Origin: Ashinkailepas kermadecensis
Taxonomy: Eukaryota > Arthropoda > Thecostraca > Neolepadidae
Assembly: GCA_034440615.1 (NCBI GenBank)
Contig: JAOTOM010004363.1
Location: 174,501 to 238,500 of the forward strand
Direction: 5' to 3'
DNA length: 64,000 nt
The notes beneath the pieces are model-generated. The model had not been told where the DNA came from, searched no databases, and saw only the letters and a list, made by a program, of their open reading frames with translations. The translations under genes and the position numbers were made by a program. Below, piece after piece: positions 10,652-22,244 of the stretch; the first letter of the stretch is position 1; every line of letters starts with the position of its first letter.

Positions 10652-10917
10652 TTCGTAAGGTACCCACAGCACCAGAGTCCATGTTCACCCACAAAATTCG
10701 GTTTCGGCGAACTTCGAAATGGACGCCGTTTATACTGATTTGGTTAGCAAAGCCTAATCGACGCCGTTTTACCTTCTTTCGTTTACCTAGCATGTGTACC
10801 ATTGTGCAGTGCAGTGTCCCATGCGCAATCTCCACATGGGCAGTGTTCCAAGAACGTGAATAATGAATTCACGTGAAGGTTGTGAAATTGATGCTTCCGG
10901 GCACAGCATACGTGCAC

Positions 10918-11110
10918 TGTGACAGCATAGAGGGGTTTGCAATAGGTGTTGGACTGTACGCCCCGCACTGATGCACTGCAGGTGGAAATAACGTATTATT
11001 TTACTTCTTGTTGTGATACGTGTTGTAGGTTCTGAAGTAAAGTAACCAGATTCTGAAGTAAAGTTCTGAAGTAACCAGATGTTCTGAAGTAAAATTACGC
11101 CGTTACACGG
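10918..11110. repeat. Dispersed repeat, copy A
   Basis: This shares with 13450-13605 the order: ACTGTACG, GATG, CAGGTGGAAT/CAGGTAGAAT, TTTACTTCTTGTTGTGA, and GAAGTAAAATTACGCCGT. Within this copy the word TTCTGAAGTAAAGTAACCAG is locally repeated (11030-11095). Probably an old interspersed element of unknown class. Confidence 0.6.
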
Positions 11111-12160
11111 AAATATGCTACGACACCATGGTGATCATAAAATGTTCAACCTTTGTTAAGGACTACAAGAGCTGCATTGTAGAGCTACAAATCTGTAGGT
11201 TGAAACAAACAATTTCTGATCATCTGATGTTTATTTCGTTGTTTTATCCCGGCGTTGCTCGATTGTGCACTGCTTAGTGCAGTGCAGCAATGTGCAATGG
11301 TGTGCAATATGCAGGGGGTGCCCAAAACGAGAACAATGAAACCACAGTAAGCTTGTGAAAATGTCCATGCTTTCCGGGACACGCTATGCAGAGGTAAAAA
11401 AAGTCATCGTTCTGCCGTTTACTCCGGTGACACAATTGCTAACTGAAAGAGGCCCAGAGGAGACACAAAAGCCAGTGCTGGCACTGTTAATATACCTACC
11501 TATGCACCTATTCTCATTCTCTCGCCTCACTCAGAAAGCACTTATAAAAGTGATAAAAATGAGCAAAACAAGTAAAAAAAACAAAAAAACTTGTGCACCT
11601 TGTCCTTTTTGTCACCTGAATGTTGGCGGAAATTAGGACAAGGATCTTGGCGAACGTTACGCTTACCGTCCAAACCGACGCGCCATTGCGTTAGCATGCG
11701 GCGTCTCCCGGACCGCCGGTGTCTCACCGGTGACAAAATGAGACACTCAGGAATGTTGTCGAATTTTGGTCGTGAGCTTGGCAAATGTGCTGCTGGCCCA
11801 AATTTGGTAGCGCCGGCGGAGATGGAAGCTCTCTTCTGAGCCAATGAGAATCGAGCGCATTGGGTGCTTGAGTTTTGCTTCGAAGGACGCGTTCTGTTTG
11901 GTCTCGTCTGTCTCGTCACGGTAACAGTTGCCTATCAAGTTCCTGCAACAGATACCTACCTAGGTGGTAGTAGGTGATTAAACTATCCGTTCAGGAGCCG
12001 ATTTTTGCAGAGATATAATCCTGAGAGAAGACTAGGCATGCCAAATATGCCTGGATCTACTGGCGTGGGCTCAGATCCAGATGAGCCTTGACAAGAAAGC
12101 ATGGGGATAAAACAAGCCAGCAAAGAGAGCAAGGCCTTCAACTTCAAACTGGCTCTCAAG
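11111..12160. other. No gene seen
   Basis: Ordinary mixed-composition DNA. Overlapping frames at 11542-11919 (minus) and 11591-11839 (plus) have no recognisable domain. Confidence 0.55.
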
Positions 12161-12170
12161 GCAGATTGTG

Positions 12171-12353
12171 CAGTGTGGTGAAAAATCCAAGGATGGTGGT
12201 GTGTGTAAATTCAGTGGTGAAAGAAGAAACCTGAAGCGGCACTGTGTATCAAAGCATCCATGGGCTATAGAGCCATATCAAATCCGCAATGATTCATTCG
12301 GTGTTGGAGGAAGGTGGAGACAGGCATGGAAAATTGGAGGTGAGTCTGGTAAA
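12171..12353 (+). other. Exon-like C2H2-type zinc-finger frame
   Basis: A plus frame without an ATG begins directly after ATTGTGCAG, a possible splice acceptor, and reads C-GEKSKDGGV-C, then 12 residues, then H-CVSK-H. The cysteine and histidine spacing suits a loose C2H2 finger (usual Cys spacing is 2-5, here 9). About 60 codons follow to a stop. It may be an exon of a zinc-finger or transposase gene, or chance. Similar isolated fingers occur near 21423 and 59492. Confidence 0.3.
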
Positions 12354-12359
12354 TAAGGT

Positions 12360-13449
12360 TAAAGGATTTGTACCTTCAGTTCAGTTATACAAATGTGCTA
12401 GTACTGGATCTACCAGTCCAAATTCTGGTAGGAAATTGCCCTGAGCTCTCACCAAGTTGGTAGGTAGAGCCATTGTATTTATCGGCTTGTATTACCTTTA
12501 CACAAAAAATGGTTTCTTCATTAAGAAAACCTTCTTTTCTGCATTGATTTATTTTGCAATGATGAAACAATTTCTCGAACAAACCTAAAAACAATAATTA
12601 GATGATGTTGGAAGGAATATCTAAAAAATTATCATATCAAGATCTTCAGATCAAGGCTTCAGAAGCCCCCTGAAGTGTGTTTTGTGTGCCATTGCCAAAT
12701 TCTGAGAGCTATTGAGCTGGAACTTTCTAAATTTCCCTAAATATTCATTGTACACATTTTGAGACCCTTTTGAAAATGTTGGTTGTACCAAAGAAGTGTC
12801 CAGGCAGTCATTTTGGTGGACATGTTGGTGCATTTCTCCCTTATTCATCCCCCTGAAATGCCTATGATTTTTGGGTATGAACAACAGCTTAATGTATGTG
12901 AAAGGTCATTCTGCATCGAATGACATTTTCCCCATCAAATGTAAATACAAAAAAAAAAATATATTTTTTATACTTGGCATACCTAACGTTCGGTTGTAGG
13001 AGCTGACAAGAAAGTGACAGTGCCAAGGAGTTTTCAACCTCATGTTCGCGACCCCCCCCCCCCCCCTCCATTTTTAGCAAAAATATCACCGGATTAGGCC
13101 TGTTTGTACCCTGGTATGCATCTCACGGTGCGAACAATTCTGCTATGATCAACTTTAGCTGATATAGATGGTGCAGCATGTAAAGTAAGGAGGGGGTGGG
13201 GGCTGCCTGTGCAGTAGGCACCCACCGTACCCCGCCTCCCTACGCCCATCGACGAACAAAAACTCAGATGCACGCCTGTTTTCCACGAAATGGTTACTGG
13301 CTGCCACTGGTGAATGGAGCCTTCCTTGTGGGTTTGACGGAAAAAAATGAGACACATTTGAGTTCCTGAAATTGTCCGGTGACACAACGGATACTTTTTT
13401 TTACCTCTGACGCTATGTTTACCGTGACAAGAACGCCTGTGTTTGCATT
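12360..13449. other. No gene seen
   Basis: Contains an A/T-rich patch near 12950-12975 and an uninterrupted run of Cs near 13050-13068. No recognisable coding sequence. Confidence 0.6.
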
Positions 13450-13605
13450 ATGATAGGGGTTCAACTGTACGTCCATGCAGATGATGCCTACAGGTAGAAT
13501 GAAGGCATAATTGTACTTCTTGTTGTGAGGCCATCATGATCAGATGTTTCCATTATCAGACCACCGAAGCATCATAAAGTTCCGAAGTAAAATTACGTCG
13601 TCACA
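13450..13605. repeat. Dispersed repeat, copy B
   Basis: A diverged second copy of the sequence at 10918-11110, same orientation, ending with GAAGTAAAATTACGTCGTCAC. Confidence 0.6.
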
Positions 13606-14383
13606 CGTAGATAAGCCTATCGATGATCTATCGGTAATACCTTCTGACCGGCGGTGGCAGTCCGCTGTGTCCAAGGTGCCATGCTGCGCTGTCAGTGCGG
13701 CACGAACTGATTGCCTGCAGCCGAGTTACCCATGAGCGAAGGCGTCACTTTGGACGTGCCTCTCTCTCCCTTTGGGAAGAATTGGGTTATCAAGTTATCA
13801 ATTGTTCAATCGGGACGGCTCTTCAGCTTCCTATCAGAAATCAAGTTTCCTGTGATTTATGCCCTTCATTAACTGGCTTTTACACCTGACAAAATGAGGA
13901 TCGTAGCACGGCATGATCTCACACGTACATTGACCCCTTCACATGCAGTTGTCTCGTCGACTGACCTTCGTGCATTTGCCATTGTTTGATGGACGATGGT
14001 ATGGGCGCTGTATGATCGACGCAGTCAATGTGCCCATAAACTCGAATACCCAGCCTATCGGCAATGGGTGACCTTGCACTTTGTGCAATTTATTAAGGCA
14101 AACTATAAGACATACATCAATAAGTTTTAAATATATTTTGTTATGCAAACGTTTTCATATCATCCCTTTTATTTCATTGTTCGATCCCCGTAGTTTTCCA
14201 ATGGGAGTCAACTTACTCGAAATTCGTCCATTCCGAAAATCGGAAAATTATAAAAAGCCATGGAGAACGGCCGCCTATATGGGATATTTTAAAGCAAAAC
14301 GCATTTTTGTATCTTTGTATATGGCAGCCAAATCATGCCCGTTTGTATTTCTGCCATCAAATTTATCAATTCCAATGGGCCAG
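13606..14383. other. No gene recognised
   Basis: A 227-codon plus frame runs 14081-14764 through this and the next features. It begins in single-copy DNA, crosses the AGGTCA repeats and a hairpin, and matches no family I know. Being interrupted by repeats, it is unlikely to be a gene. Confidence 0.45.
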
Positions 14384-14431
14384 GGGTCATCGAAGGTCAC
14401 GAGGTCACGAGGTCATTGGGTCACGAGATCA
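14384..14431 (+). promoter_or_regulatory. Cluster of AGGTCA nuclear-receptor half-sites (DR2 spacing)
   Basis: GGGTCA at 14384, AGGTCA at 14394, 14402 and 14410, GGGTCA at 14418, AGATCA at 14426. The last five are direct repeats every 8 bases, that is six-base half-sites with two-base spacers (DR2). DR2 arrays bind RXR heterodimers in animals. The array may equally be an octamer microsatellite with no regulatory role, and no gene is recognised nearby. Confidence 0.4.
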
Positions 14432-14456
14432 AACGTGATAAATGTTGATATTCTAT

Positions 14457-14486
14457 CACGGATATGTTTTTCTAAACATATCCGTG
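14457..14486. repeat. Perfect 13-bp stem hairpin
   Basis: CACGGATATGTTT (14457-14469), loop TTCT, AAACATATCCGTG (14474-14486). The inverted repeat is exact and lies 26 bases after the AGGTCA cluster. Function unknown. Confidence 0.85.
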
Positions 14487-15705
14487 TTGTGTTATACACC
14501 AATTTTGGTCCAAATACAAATTTGGTGAGTGTAATATTTGCTAAAATTTTGTTCGATCTGTCGTGGAACGCACAATATGCGAAAATCCCTAAAGATAACA
14601 AAAAATTGCTTGGTAGAAGCAAATACGGAAAGAATACCTCATGTGCATGGGTGCCAAGCGGCACCTCCAGTGTCGGGAGTGTATTGGTGCCACCAGTTTA
14701 TGGCACCTTATTGGTCCAGATAGTGATATTATCTCTCCTACAAGTACTAGCCTTCAGCGTTTAGTTTTCAGATGAATGGGCCATAACAATGTGACAATGT
14801 ATTTTAATGGCCCTTTGACAACACGTTTAACCAGCAGTATAATTGGTTTTCGTCAAAAAAGCATTCTGTGTTATCAGAACATGCATAATACACAAAGATT
14901 ACCTCGGATCGCAAGATGCGTTCGGTTGCAAATTTATGCAGGGTTATACCGGTGATTCCATTCTCCATTATGGAATCTCGAGATTCATTGTGTGGCTTAC
15001 GGGATTTTCCTTTGTTGTTTGTGTGGTAGGTAATGTGCATATAAAATAATGGTACGCTACGCGAGTTTCGTCATCCCATGCTTTGTCAAACATTATGATA
15101 GGAGGGAAAACAGGGACATACGGATTTCTTGTGTTTGGTTTGAAACATTGAATTTGGTTGCACAAATAAAACAGCCTTAGCCTACCCAATAGTGATATCA
15201 GGTGATGTGAGGTTAGAACTGGTCACTAACGGTAAAATCAGTTCATGTAGGGTAATGCTACGGTGCTCTTAGCAATCGCAAACGGAACGATCTGCAGCAA
15301 AGGTTAGGCCATGACATGACAGGAAACGTATGTGCAGTGTTTTTTTGGAGGGAGTGAAGTCACTCGAAAGTTCTATCATCACCGCGTCTTGGTCCATCCT
15401 GTCCCACAGTGATATGCTGATCACAGGTTCTCACTTTGGAAGCTGGGGGCAGCCAGCCCCACTCAAATACGTGTTCAGTTCGTCATCCTATTCCTTAGTG
15501 AGCCATACCCTGCTGACTGCGAAGCCCTTCTAGTAACTTATATAAAGCTCCGGTTGAGACAAGAGATAGAAACGCTCATGGACTTTTGACCTGATCTCAC
15601 TCCATTGTAATCCTAACCTGTGATAACTGACCTTTCATACCATACAGTTTTTGACTCAGCATTTCAGACACAGACGCAAACGCAGACAGCATCACGGCGG
15701 AATGG
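14487..15705. other. No gene seen
   Basis: Single-copy-looking DNA without recognisable coding sequence. Confidence 0.6.
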
Positions 15706-16055
15706 TCACAGCAGAGCCCACATGTCGCTACTGCACGTCATAGCGGACATTGAGACACATGCAGTCATGCAGAGCCAACACAGACATCTCACAGCAGAGC
15801 CCACATGTCGCTACTGCACGTCATAGCGGACATTGAGACACATGCAGTCATGCAGAGCCAACACAGACATCTCACAGCAGAGCCCACATGTCGCTACTGC
15901 ACGTCATAGCGGACATTGAGACACATGCAGTCATGCAGAGCCAACACAGACATCTCACAGCAGAGCCCACATGTCGCTACTGCACGTCATAGCGGACATT
16001 GAGACACATGCAGTCATGCAGAGCCAACACAGACATCTCACAACAGAGCCAACAT
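15706..16055. repeat. 83-bp minisatellite, ~4.2 copies
   Basis: Units begin TCACAGCAGAGCCCACATG at 15706, 15789, 15872 and 15955, with a partial fifth at 16038. The copies are almost identical, so expansion is recent. Confidence 0.97.
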
Positions 16056-16304
16056 ATTGTCTGCTCGCTGCTGCACGCCATAGCGCGGGCATCGGCCGAA
16101 GAGTGCGTCAAGCGGACAAATAACATCATCCATCAAACGACACATGTAGCATATTGGTGCGCAGCATCACGATCAGACCACGAACGCCAGGACTCGCTGC
16201 AGCACATGTTCTGGGGTGGTATCTGATTGTCGTCTGGGGAATGCAAGAGGTAATTGGTTGTGCTGCTGGGCAGCAGCACTACGCACACTAATATTGTATT
16301 TGCA

Positions 16305-17014
16305 TGCCGTGTGTCGTGTGACGTGTGTCGTGTGTCGTGTGTCGTGTGTCGTGTGTCGTGTGTCGTGTGTCGTGTCGTGTCGTGTGTCGTGTGCCGTGTG
16401 TCGTGTGTCGTGTGCCGTGTGTCGTGTCGTGTGCCGTGTGCCGTGTGCCGTGTGTCGTGTGCCGTGTGTCGTGTGTCGTGTGCCGTGTCGTGTCGTGTCG
16501 TGTGTCGTGTCGTGTGTCTGTGCCGTGTCGTGTGTCTGTGCCGTGTCGTGTCGTGTCGTGTGTCGTGTGTCGTGTGTCGTGTGTCGTGTCGTGTCGTGTC
16601 GTGTGCCGTGTGCCGTGTGCCGTGTGTGTCGTGTGCCGTGTGCGTGTCGTGTGTCGTGTCGTGTGTCGTGCCGTGTGTCGTGTGTCGTGTGTCGTGTGTC
16701 GTGTGTCGTGTGTCGTGTGTCGTGTGTCGTGTGTCGTGTGTCGTGTGTCGTGTGTCGTGTGTCGTGTGTAGTGCGACGTGACGTGACGTGTGTCGTGTGA
16801 CGTGACGTGACGTGATGTGACGTGTGTCGTGTGTCACGTGACGTGGCGTGTGTCGTGTGACGTGACGTGACGTGACGTGTGTCGTGTGTCGTGTGTCGTG
16901 TGACGTGACGTGACGTGACGTGACGTGACGTGACGTGTGTCGTGTGTCGTGTGACGTGACGTGACGTGACGTGACGTGACGTGACGTGTCGTGCGTGTCG
17001 TCCTCGCCGTGTGT
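16305..17014. repeat. TCGTGTG heptamer array passing into a TGACG pentamer array
   Basis: From 16305 to about 16772 the heptamer TCGTGTG and its CCGTGTG variant repeat, with occasional pentamers (TCGTG). From about 16773 the units become mainly TGACG pentamers mixed with heptamer blocks. No stop codon arises in the heptamer in any frame, which explains the long Cys/Val/Arg frames on the plus strand and the Asp-Thr-Arg-His frames on the minus strand. It is the same family as 38.8-41.7 kb, same orientation. Confidence 0.97.
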
Positions 17015-17530
17015 TGGTTCGGGCATTTGCTGTTTATCGCATGGCTATAGCCAAGACAAGTGCTACACTTCAATAAGAACATATTTAACTGAGCACAGTC
17101 GATGGTACTGAGCAAGCTGAGATGCATTTGCCAGTTGAAGTGAGACATCGCGTGAGGAACTTTTAATCATCCGTTTGCTTTCCACTGTATACACGCGAGC
17201 ATACCAGCAATTTGTTTCTGCACACTGGGTCTGACTGCGAGTTCCATAGAACAATATGCAGGTTGCGCGCTTTGTCATGTTCCATCTGCGGATGCCACGA
17301 TGTTAGACGTCATGTCCCGTTCTTTGTCCATTCCTTACGAACGTTACGCGTCAAGCGCGGACATCAGCCGCCTGCCGTCGAGCGGCGAAACTAGCGCCGC
17401 CAATCGGCCGGTGGGGGAAACTACAGACAGAGCGGCCCGTGAGTGACAGGCTGGTCAAACCCAACAACACACGCACATACATTGTCATAAATTCAACAAT
17501 ACCAAGAAACCATGCAATAAATGTAAAAAA
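17015..17530. other. No gene seen
   Basis: Mixed-composition flanking DNA between two arrays. No recognisable frame. Confidence 0.55.
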
Positions 17531-18465
17531 GTCACAGCACTGCGTTGTAATGCCATGAATTAGGCGAACGTTAGGCTTAGTTGCGATTATTTTGTTGAAA
17601 AATTAGCTTCGGGATTTGGACCCCCAAAATAATGCCGTCATTGACCCATTCACGAATTTGTAATTGTTTGCCGCGATATCAAGAAAACGGGTCACGAATC
17701 TTAAAATGTCGCAGCACTGCCTTATAATATCATTAGCTCGGCGACTATTATGCTCAGTTGCGGTCATTTTGTCGGAAAATTCGGTTCGAGATTTGGACCC
17801 AAAACCATGCCTTCATTGATCAATCCGTGAATTTGTAATTCCTTGCCGCAATATAAAGAAAACGGGCCACGAATCCCAAAAAGTCGCAGCACTGTGTTAT
17901 AATGTCATGAATTCGGCGAACATTAAGTTTAGTTGCGATCATCTTGTTGACAAATTCGCTTCGGGAATAATTATTAATTAATCGCCCCAAAAATAATACC
18001 GTCCCTGATGCGATTTGCAACATCAGTGGATTGACGACTTCTTACTTTCAACACCAAAATGCCGACACCAATTTTCGCGCAAGGACATCCAGAATACGAT
18101 ACATGTAAATAACAAAATCTGAAGTGGATTACCCCAGTAAGGCACTTTTACAAAAACGTATCAATTTGATCTTATAATCGATAACTAGCGACCCTGGCGG
18201 CGGTCCTAGTCGTGGGTTCCGCGTCCACGAATTTATAATTGTTTGCCGCAATATTAGATAAACGGGTGAGGAAGTTTAAAAAGTCGCAGTACTGTGCTAT
18301 AACGCCATGAATTCGTCTAACGTTAAGTTCAGTTGCGATCATGAAAAATTGTGTTCGGGATTTGGACTCTCAAAAATAAGACCATCAGGATCTATGCACG
18401 AATTTTTAATTGTTTGCCACATTATCAACACAACAGACGACGAATGTCCACAAATCGAAGAACTA
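17531..18465. repeat. ~175-bp satellite-like tandem repeat, 4-5 diverged copies
   Basis: The landmark GTCGCAGCACTG (GTCACAGCACTG in the first copy, GTCGCAGTACTG in the last) occurs at 17531, 17708, 17883 and 18283. A second landmark, CGAATTTGTAATTGTTTGCCG, recurs near 17653, 17828, 18228 and 18395. The 175-177 bp period is nucleosome-sized, common for satellite DNA. The last interval is about 225 bp longer, so other sequence (about 17970-18190) has inserted. Confidence 0.9.
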
Positions 18466-19370
18466 CGCTGAAATGTAACTTTGGCGTTGGGGACCATTAA
18501 CATTCAGTGTATGGTTCCACGCCCCGCCATATTATGTATGGCGGGCGGCGGGGAACGAGCCGCGGGGCGTGGGAGTCGCCGCCGCGCCGGCGGCCCGCCG
18601 TCTATGGTGGAAAATAGTTCCAGAAAACAATACGCAAAGTAACAATATGCACAATATGAAAAGTGGCAAGTGTATGGACATGTAAGTGGCAATGAAATGG
18701 ATGTCTGAAGGCAAGCTAATTTTCATAAATGCACTACGCATCATATTTTATGGAGACAGAGTCTCATAAATTGTAACTGTATTCTTCGTGCGCACACTAG
18801 TGAGCACCCTGGCGCCCTTGTCGCGGGCGCATATTTCAGAGTTCTTGAAAGGCATCAGGAGCCTACCTGTTTTCTTTATTTACTGGAGATCCCCCGATGC
18901 CCACATTAACATTGCGTCTGACGCCTAACGATTCTGCGCCAAGATTTCGTGGGTTCCGCGAGGAACGCGCGGACCGTAATGAGCTGTCCATGCTCTGTGT
19001 TGTATAGTCTTGTGCAAGATGGCGGCGTTCATGTCACATGGTGGGCAGACTGCGATGGATTAAGAAAATTCGGAAGTAATGCTGTGAAGGGAATACGATT
19101 GGACTGAGTTGCACAATTATGTTTCAATATATGCCGATACCACGACAGTTGAAGTGTTCCCAAGCACAGCTGGGAAGCTTGCAATTAGCGACATAAAAGG
19201 CTCGCATAATTCATACCGGGGTTTCTTTAATACGGTTGGGGTTTCTTCTTTGTTGTTGTATTTTCAAGGAATGCACTTCCGCAGCTTATTACAGCCTGAT
19301 GAAAGATACCGAAAATTATGAGGCATGAGTAGGAAATATGGTCTCTAATGAAATGAAGTGAAATGCAATA
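18466..19370. other. No gene seen; short GC-rich island
   Basis: 18515-18605 is very G+C-rich (GGCGGGCGGCGGGGAACG, GCCGCCGCGCCGGCGGCCC) with several CpGs. Nothing resembling a first exon follows on either strand. Confidence 0.5.
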
Positions 19371-19555
19371 GGAGTCGCGATAGCTCAGTCGGTAGGCATT
19401 GGACTCTTGATCACATGATTCTGGGTTCGAATCCTGCAACCGGTGGGATTATCGAGTCCACCCGCGGCCAATCGGCGTGAGAGGTTAGCGACGCCATGCG
19501 ACCCAGCAGTTATATGCGTCGTAAAAGAACAAAAGTTTCTTCGTCTGACCTGAAA
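19371..19555 (+). mobile_element. tRNA-derived SINE, copy 1
   Basis: The head (19371-19444) folds as a tRNA-like unit with an A box (TAGCTCAGTCGG, 19381-19392) and a B box (GGTTCGAATCC, 19424-19434), the internal RNA polymerase III promoter. The anticodon-loop position reads CTCTTGA, so the source was probably tRNA-Lys(CTT). A non-tRNA body follows (GTGGGATTATCGAGTCCACC, GGTTAGCGACGCCATGCGA) that is shared with 32016-32190. The shared body shows this is a SINE and not a tRNA gene. Confidence 0.87.
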
Positions 19556-20830
19556 TGGGCGGACTGAATTGGGAGAGGTGGCAACTTGTGTTAGAGAGGG
19601 GCCATCTAAAGTAGGAGATGGGCCGCCTGAACTAGGACAGAGGTCGTCTGAAGTCAGGAGGAGCCATCTAAAGTTTGAGAGCGGCGAGCGGAAAGCGAAT
19701 TCGGAAAATGCCCTGCAATCAAGAACGTATCAATGCAATAGTTCAGGGATAGGTGGCAACTACTTGTGCAAAATACGCACTTCGAGATATAAGTGTATTC
19801 ACCTGCATCTGTGACGGTATGCGAAATTGCAGCACTGGTGCAATCCGGGCAAAGGTGGCAACAAGTTGGAAAGCGGCCGTCTTAATTCGGAGGTGGCGAA
19901 TTAGGTCAGTGAGTTGATGTCTGAAGGCGGAGATGAACCGTATGTAATGTCCACTATAGGGGTCGTCTAAAGCATGTTTAAAAAAAAAAACTTTTGGTGG
20001 TGCCCCCCAGCAATAAAATGTTGAGGCCAGCCAAAGATGCTTCGACCCTGCCAATGTTTTCATCATGACCGATTTTTTGTTTTGCCTATAAGCCGTTTGC
20101 ATAAGTCGTTTTCACCTCACACGGCTTTAACATGTTCTATGTAGGTGCTCAAATAAATAAAGCATACCTATATACCACTCTAAAGTCATTGGCGGAACCT
20201 TCCAAATTACTGAAGTTGTGACTTTGATTTCGGCAGTGCTGATGTCGATATCGCTTCAGTAGCTCGCATGTAGCTTGGTGTTGTATGCTATGATCGCTGA
20301 ACTTTTGCAGTCATGTTATCTTCTAATTATATCAGAAGTTCGGACACGAAAAATTTCCATGTTGCTAAGCCTATTATAGACTATAATCCGATACTGATGT
20401 GGTCATAATGGACTGAGCGTATCCAAGCGTGGGAACTGGGAGATTGCAGATTTGAAGAAAACGTTGTCTGGAAATTTAAGCTCGCATTGTAACTTTCCGA
20501 CTGTGATAATATGTATGGTGCTATAAATCTGAGGAGTTTTTAGTTCCCCCCTCCCCCTCTTCAGGAGATCCTGACTACGTCCACGGATCAGTCCCTGAGC
20601 TCCGCCAATTCATAGGTTCATACTCGACTTCATTGATCGACGCTTTGGTCTAAAATAGGGGAAAGGAGTCCAAAGACGGCGGGGAGCCATTTTTCTCGAC
20701 TGCGGGGACGATCTCCACAGGACAACGACTGGGAGATGGGCGTCCCTCACATACTCCACGGTGGCGGCGCCGTTTGATATAGCAATTGGGTGGTGTTGTC
20801 GGAGTTCATCCAACAAAGTCGGCTTACTTA
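19556..20830. other. No gene seen; degenerate repeats
   Basis: 19590-19690 contains loose ~21-bp copies of a GGCCATCTAAAGT-like word; similar words recur to about 19970. A run of As lies at 19980-19990. No coding sequence recognised. Confidence 0.5.
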
Positions 20831-21422
20831 TATCGAAAAAAAAGAAACACGGCGGAAAATGCGAAATAAAGAAGAGGATCCTTCTGTTCAGCGCTCGCCT
20901 GTTGATACCGTAGTAGCATTCACGTTTTGCGCACTCGCCATGTCCGCGGCCGAGTAATGCACCGTGTACATGTGTATGATCAACTCATGATAGCAGTATC
21001 TATGCGGATGTGCTCAGTGCGCATTCCCCATGGTGCCGCGCACTTGCATTGCACAATATACCTTGTGTTTTTTTTTAGTCATCCGAAACATTTTCACAAA
21101 ACGACAGCCTTGCCAGCTAATTTTCCAAGTCCTCATCTATGGCAGAATTAGTCCGAATATTCATAGTCATCATGAAGCAGCTGACCCACGTCCAGATTAT
21201 AATTGCATTTGATAATCCTAAGTTTTATGTTGCCAATCACATGGCTGCTAGTGAATTAGGTATACATACTCGTCAAAAGACTACGCCAGGTTATGTAATT
21301 ATAGGACAAATTGAAGTTCAAACTAGACACTGAAGATAAGCTGTGTGGAAAATACAAAACATAAGAAAGGGAATAGAATGTTTATATTAATTCCATAATA
21401 AACACTTTGTTTTGTGGCAGGG
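20831..21422. other. Unassigned
   Basis: The plus frame 21139-21333 (64 codons, ending VIIGQIEVQTRH) is bounded by stops. I do not recognise it. Confidence 0.4.
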
Positions 21423-21530
21423 ATGATCGAAGAAAAGCAACGGGAAATATATGTCTGTAAATTATGTCCAACTAAAGAGCGTAATGCACCTAGAACATCC
21501 TTAGTTTATCACTTCACCCGATTTGTATAA
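21423..21530 (+). other. Exon-like partial C2H2 zinc-finger frame
   Basis: An ATG frame of 35 residues follows TTTTGTGGCAG, a good splice-acceptor-like sequence, and reads YVCKLCPTKERNAPRTSLVYH. The CxxC and first H fit a C2H2 or BED-like finger, while the second histidine is replaced. It may be a remnant of a BED-finger transposase or host zinc-finger gene. The evidence is only one motif. Confidence 0.3.
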
Positions 21531-22244
21531 TGCCATAACTATTTAGTTGCATAATTATTATAGGTATCTTCTTGCCCTTTGCATGTGTCTTCTATTTGCA
21601 ATATCTACTAGTGCTGGTTAGCTAAGAGCAGAGCACAAAACAATCATAACATAAATAATATAAGTATCGGTGAAGATCCTCGGGTGTGCTTTGTCGCAAT
21701 TAATTCATATTCAGGTGCTGTGCAGCGCTTTTCAGCTTCACAGCGCAGTATATGAATCCTGTCTCTTATCCCAGCATCCATTACAACATTAGTCATACTT
21801 ATGGATATCATCCGATGAATTTCCAAGCTGAGCTAAGGATGAAACAAGGGGTAAATTTGACTTTGACTTGCGATAATTTTGAATGACATAATTGTACGAA
21901 CAGAACATGCTCCCCTTGGGCCTGCTCTTCCGAATCAAATAACACCTTTTTGGGTCGAAGGCTTTGTTTTTGTGCTCCTGAACCAAATTTTCCAAATGGT
22001 AATATTTTCATAATTATCATTGATCAATGTTGAATGGGAGCAATACTTACGTTTGCAGAAATTTGCAAGCTGAGGTGGCAAACGCCCCTTCAACTAGATA
22101 CGATTTTTTTCTCGCTCGTGCTAAGTAAGCAGGTGAGGAAATATCTACCTATTTTCCGTCGTAACAACGCACACAATGGCTTAAACAAAAAGAAATACCT
22201 CGAGAGTTGGCTGCGTTGTATGCCTCCGCTTCGTCACTGATGTA
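21531..22244. other. No gene seen
   Basis: Single-copy-looking DNA. No recognisable domain. Confidence 0.55.

Noticed and set aside
15706..16055. CRISPR-like array
   Set aside because: Units are contiguous 83-bp copies without unique spacers; none of the arrays in the window has the repeat-spacer pattern, and the DNA is eukaryotic.
19290..19330. Hammerhead-like CTGATGA ... GAAA
   Set aside because: The bases between the two boxes cannot form a stem II and no flanking stems pair; it is probably chance.
19371..19444. Functional tRNA-Lys gene
   Set aside because: The acceptor and anticodon stems pair poorly and the sequence continues into a body shared with a second copy, so it is a SINE head. 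The same holds for 32016-32090.
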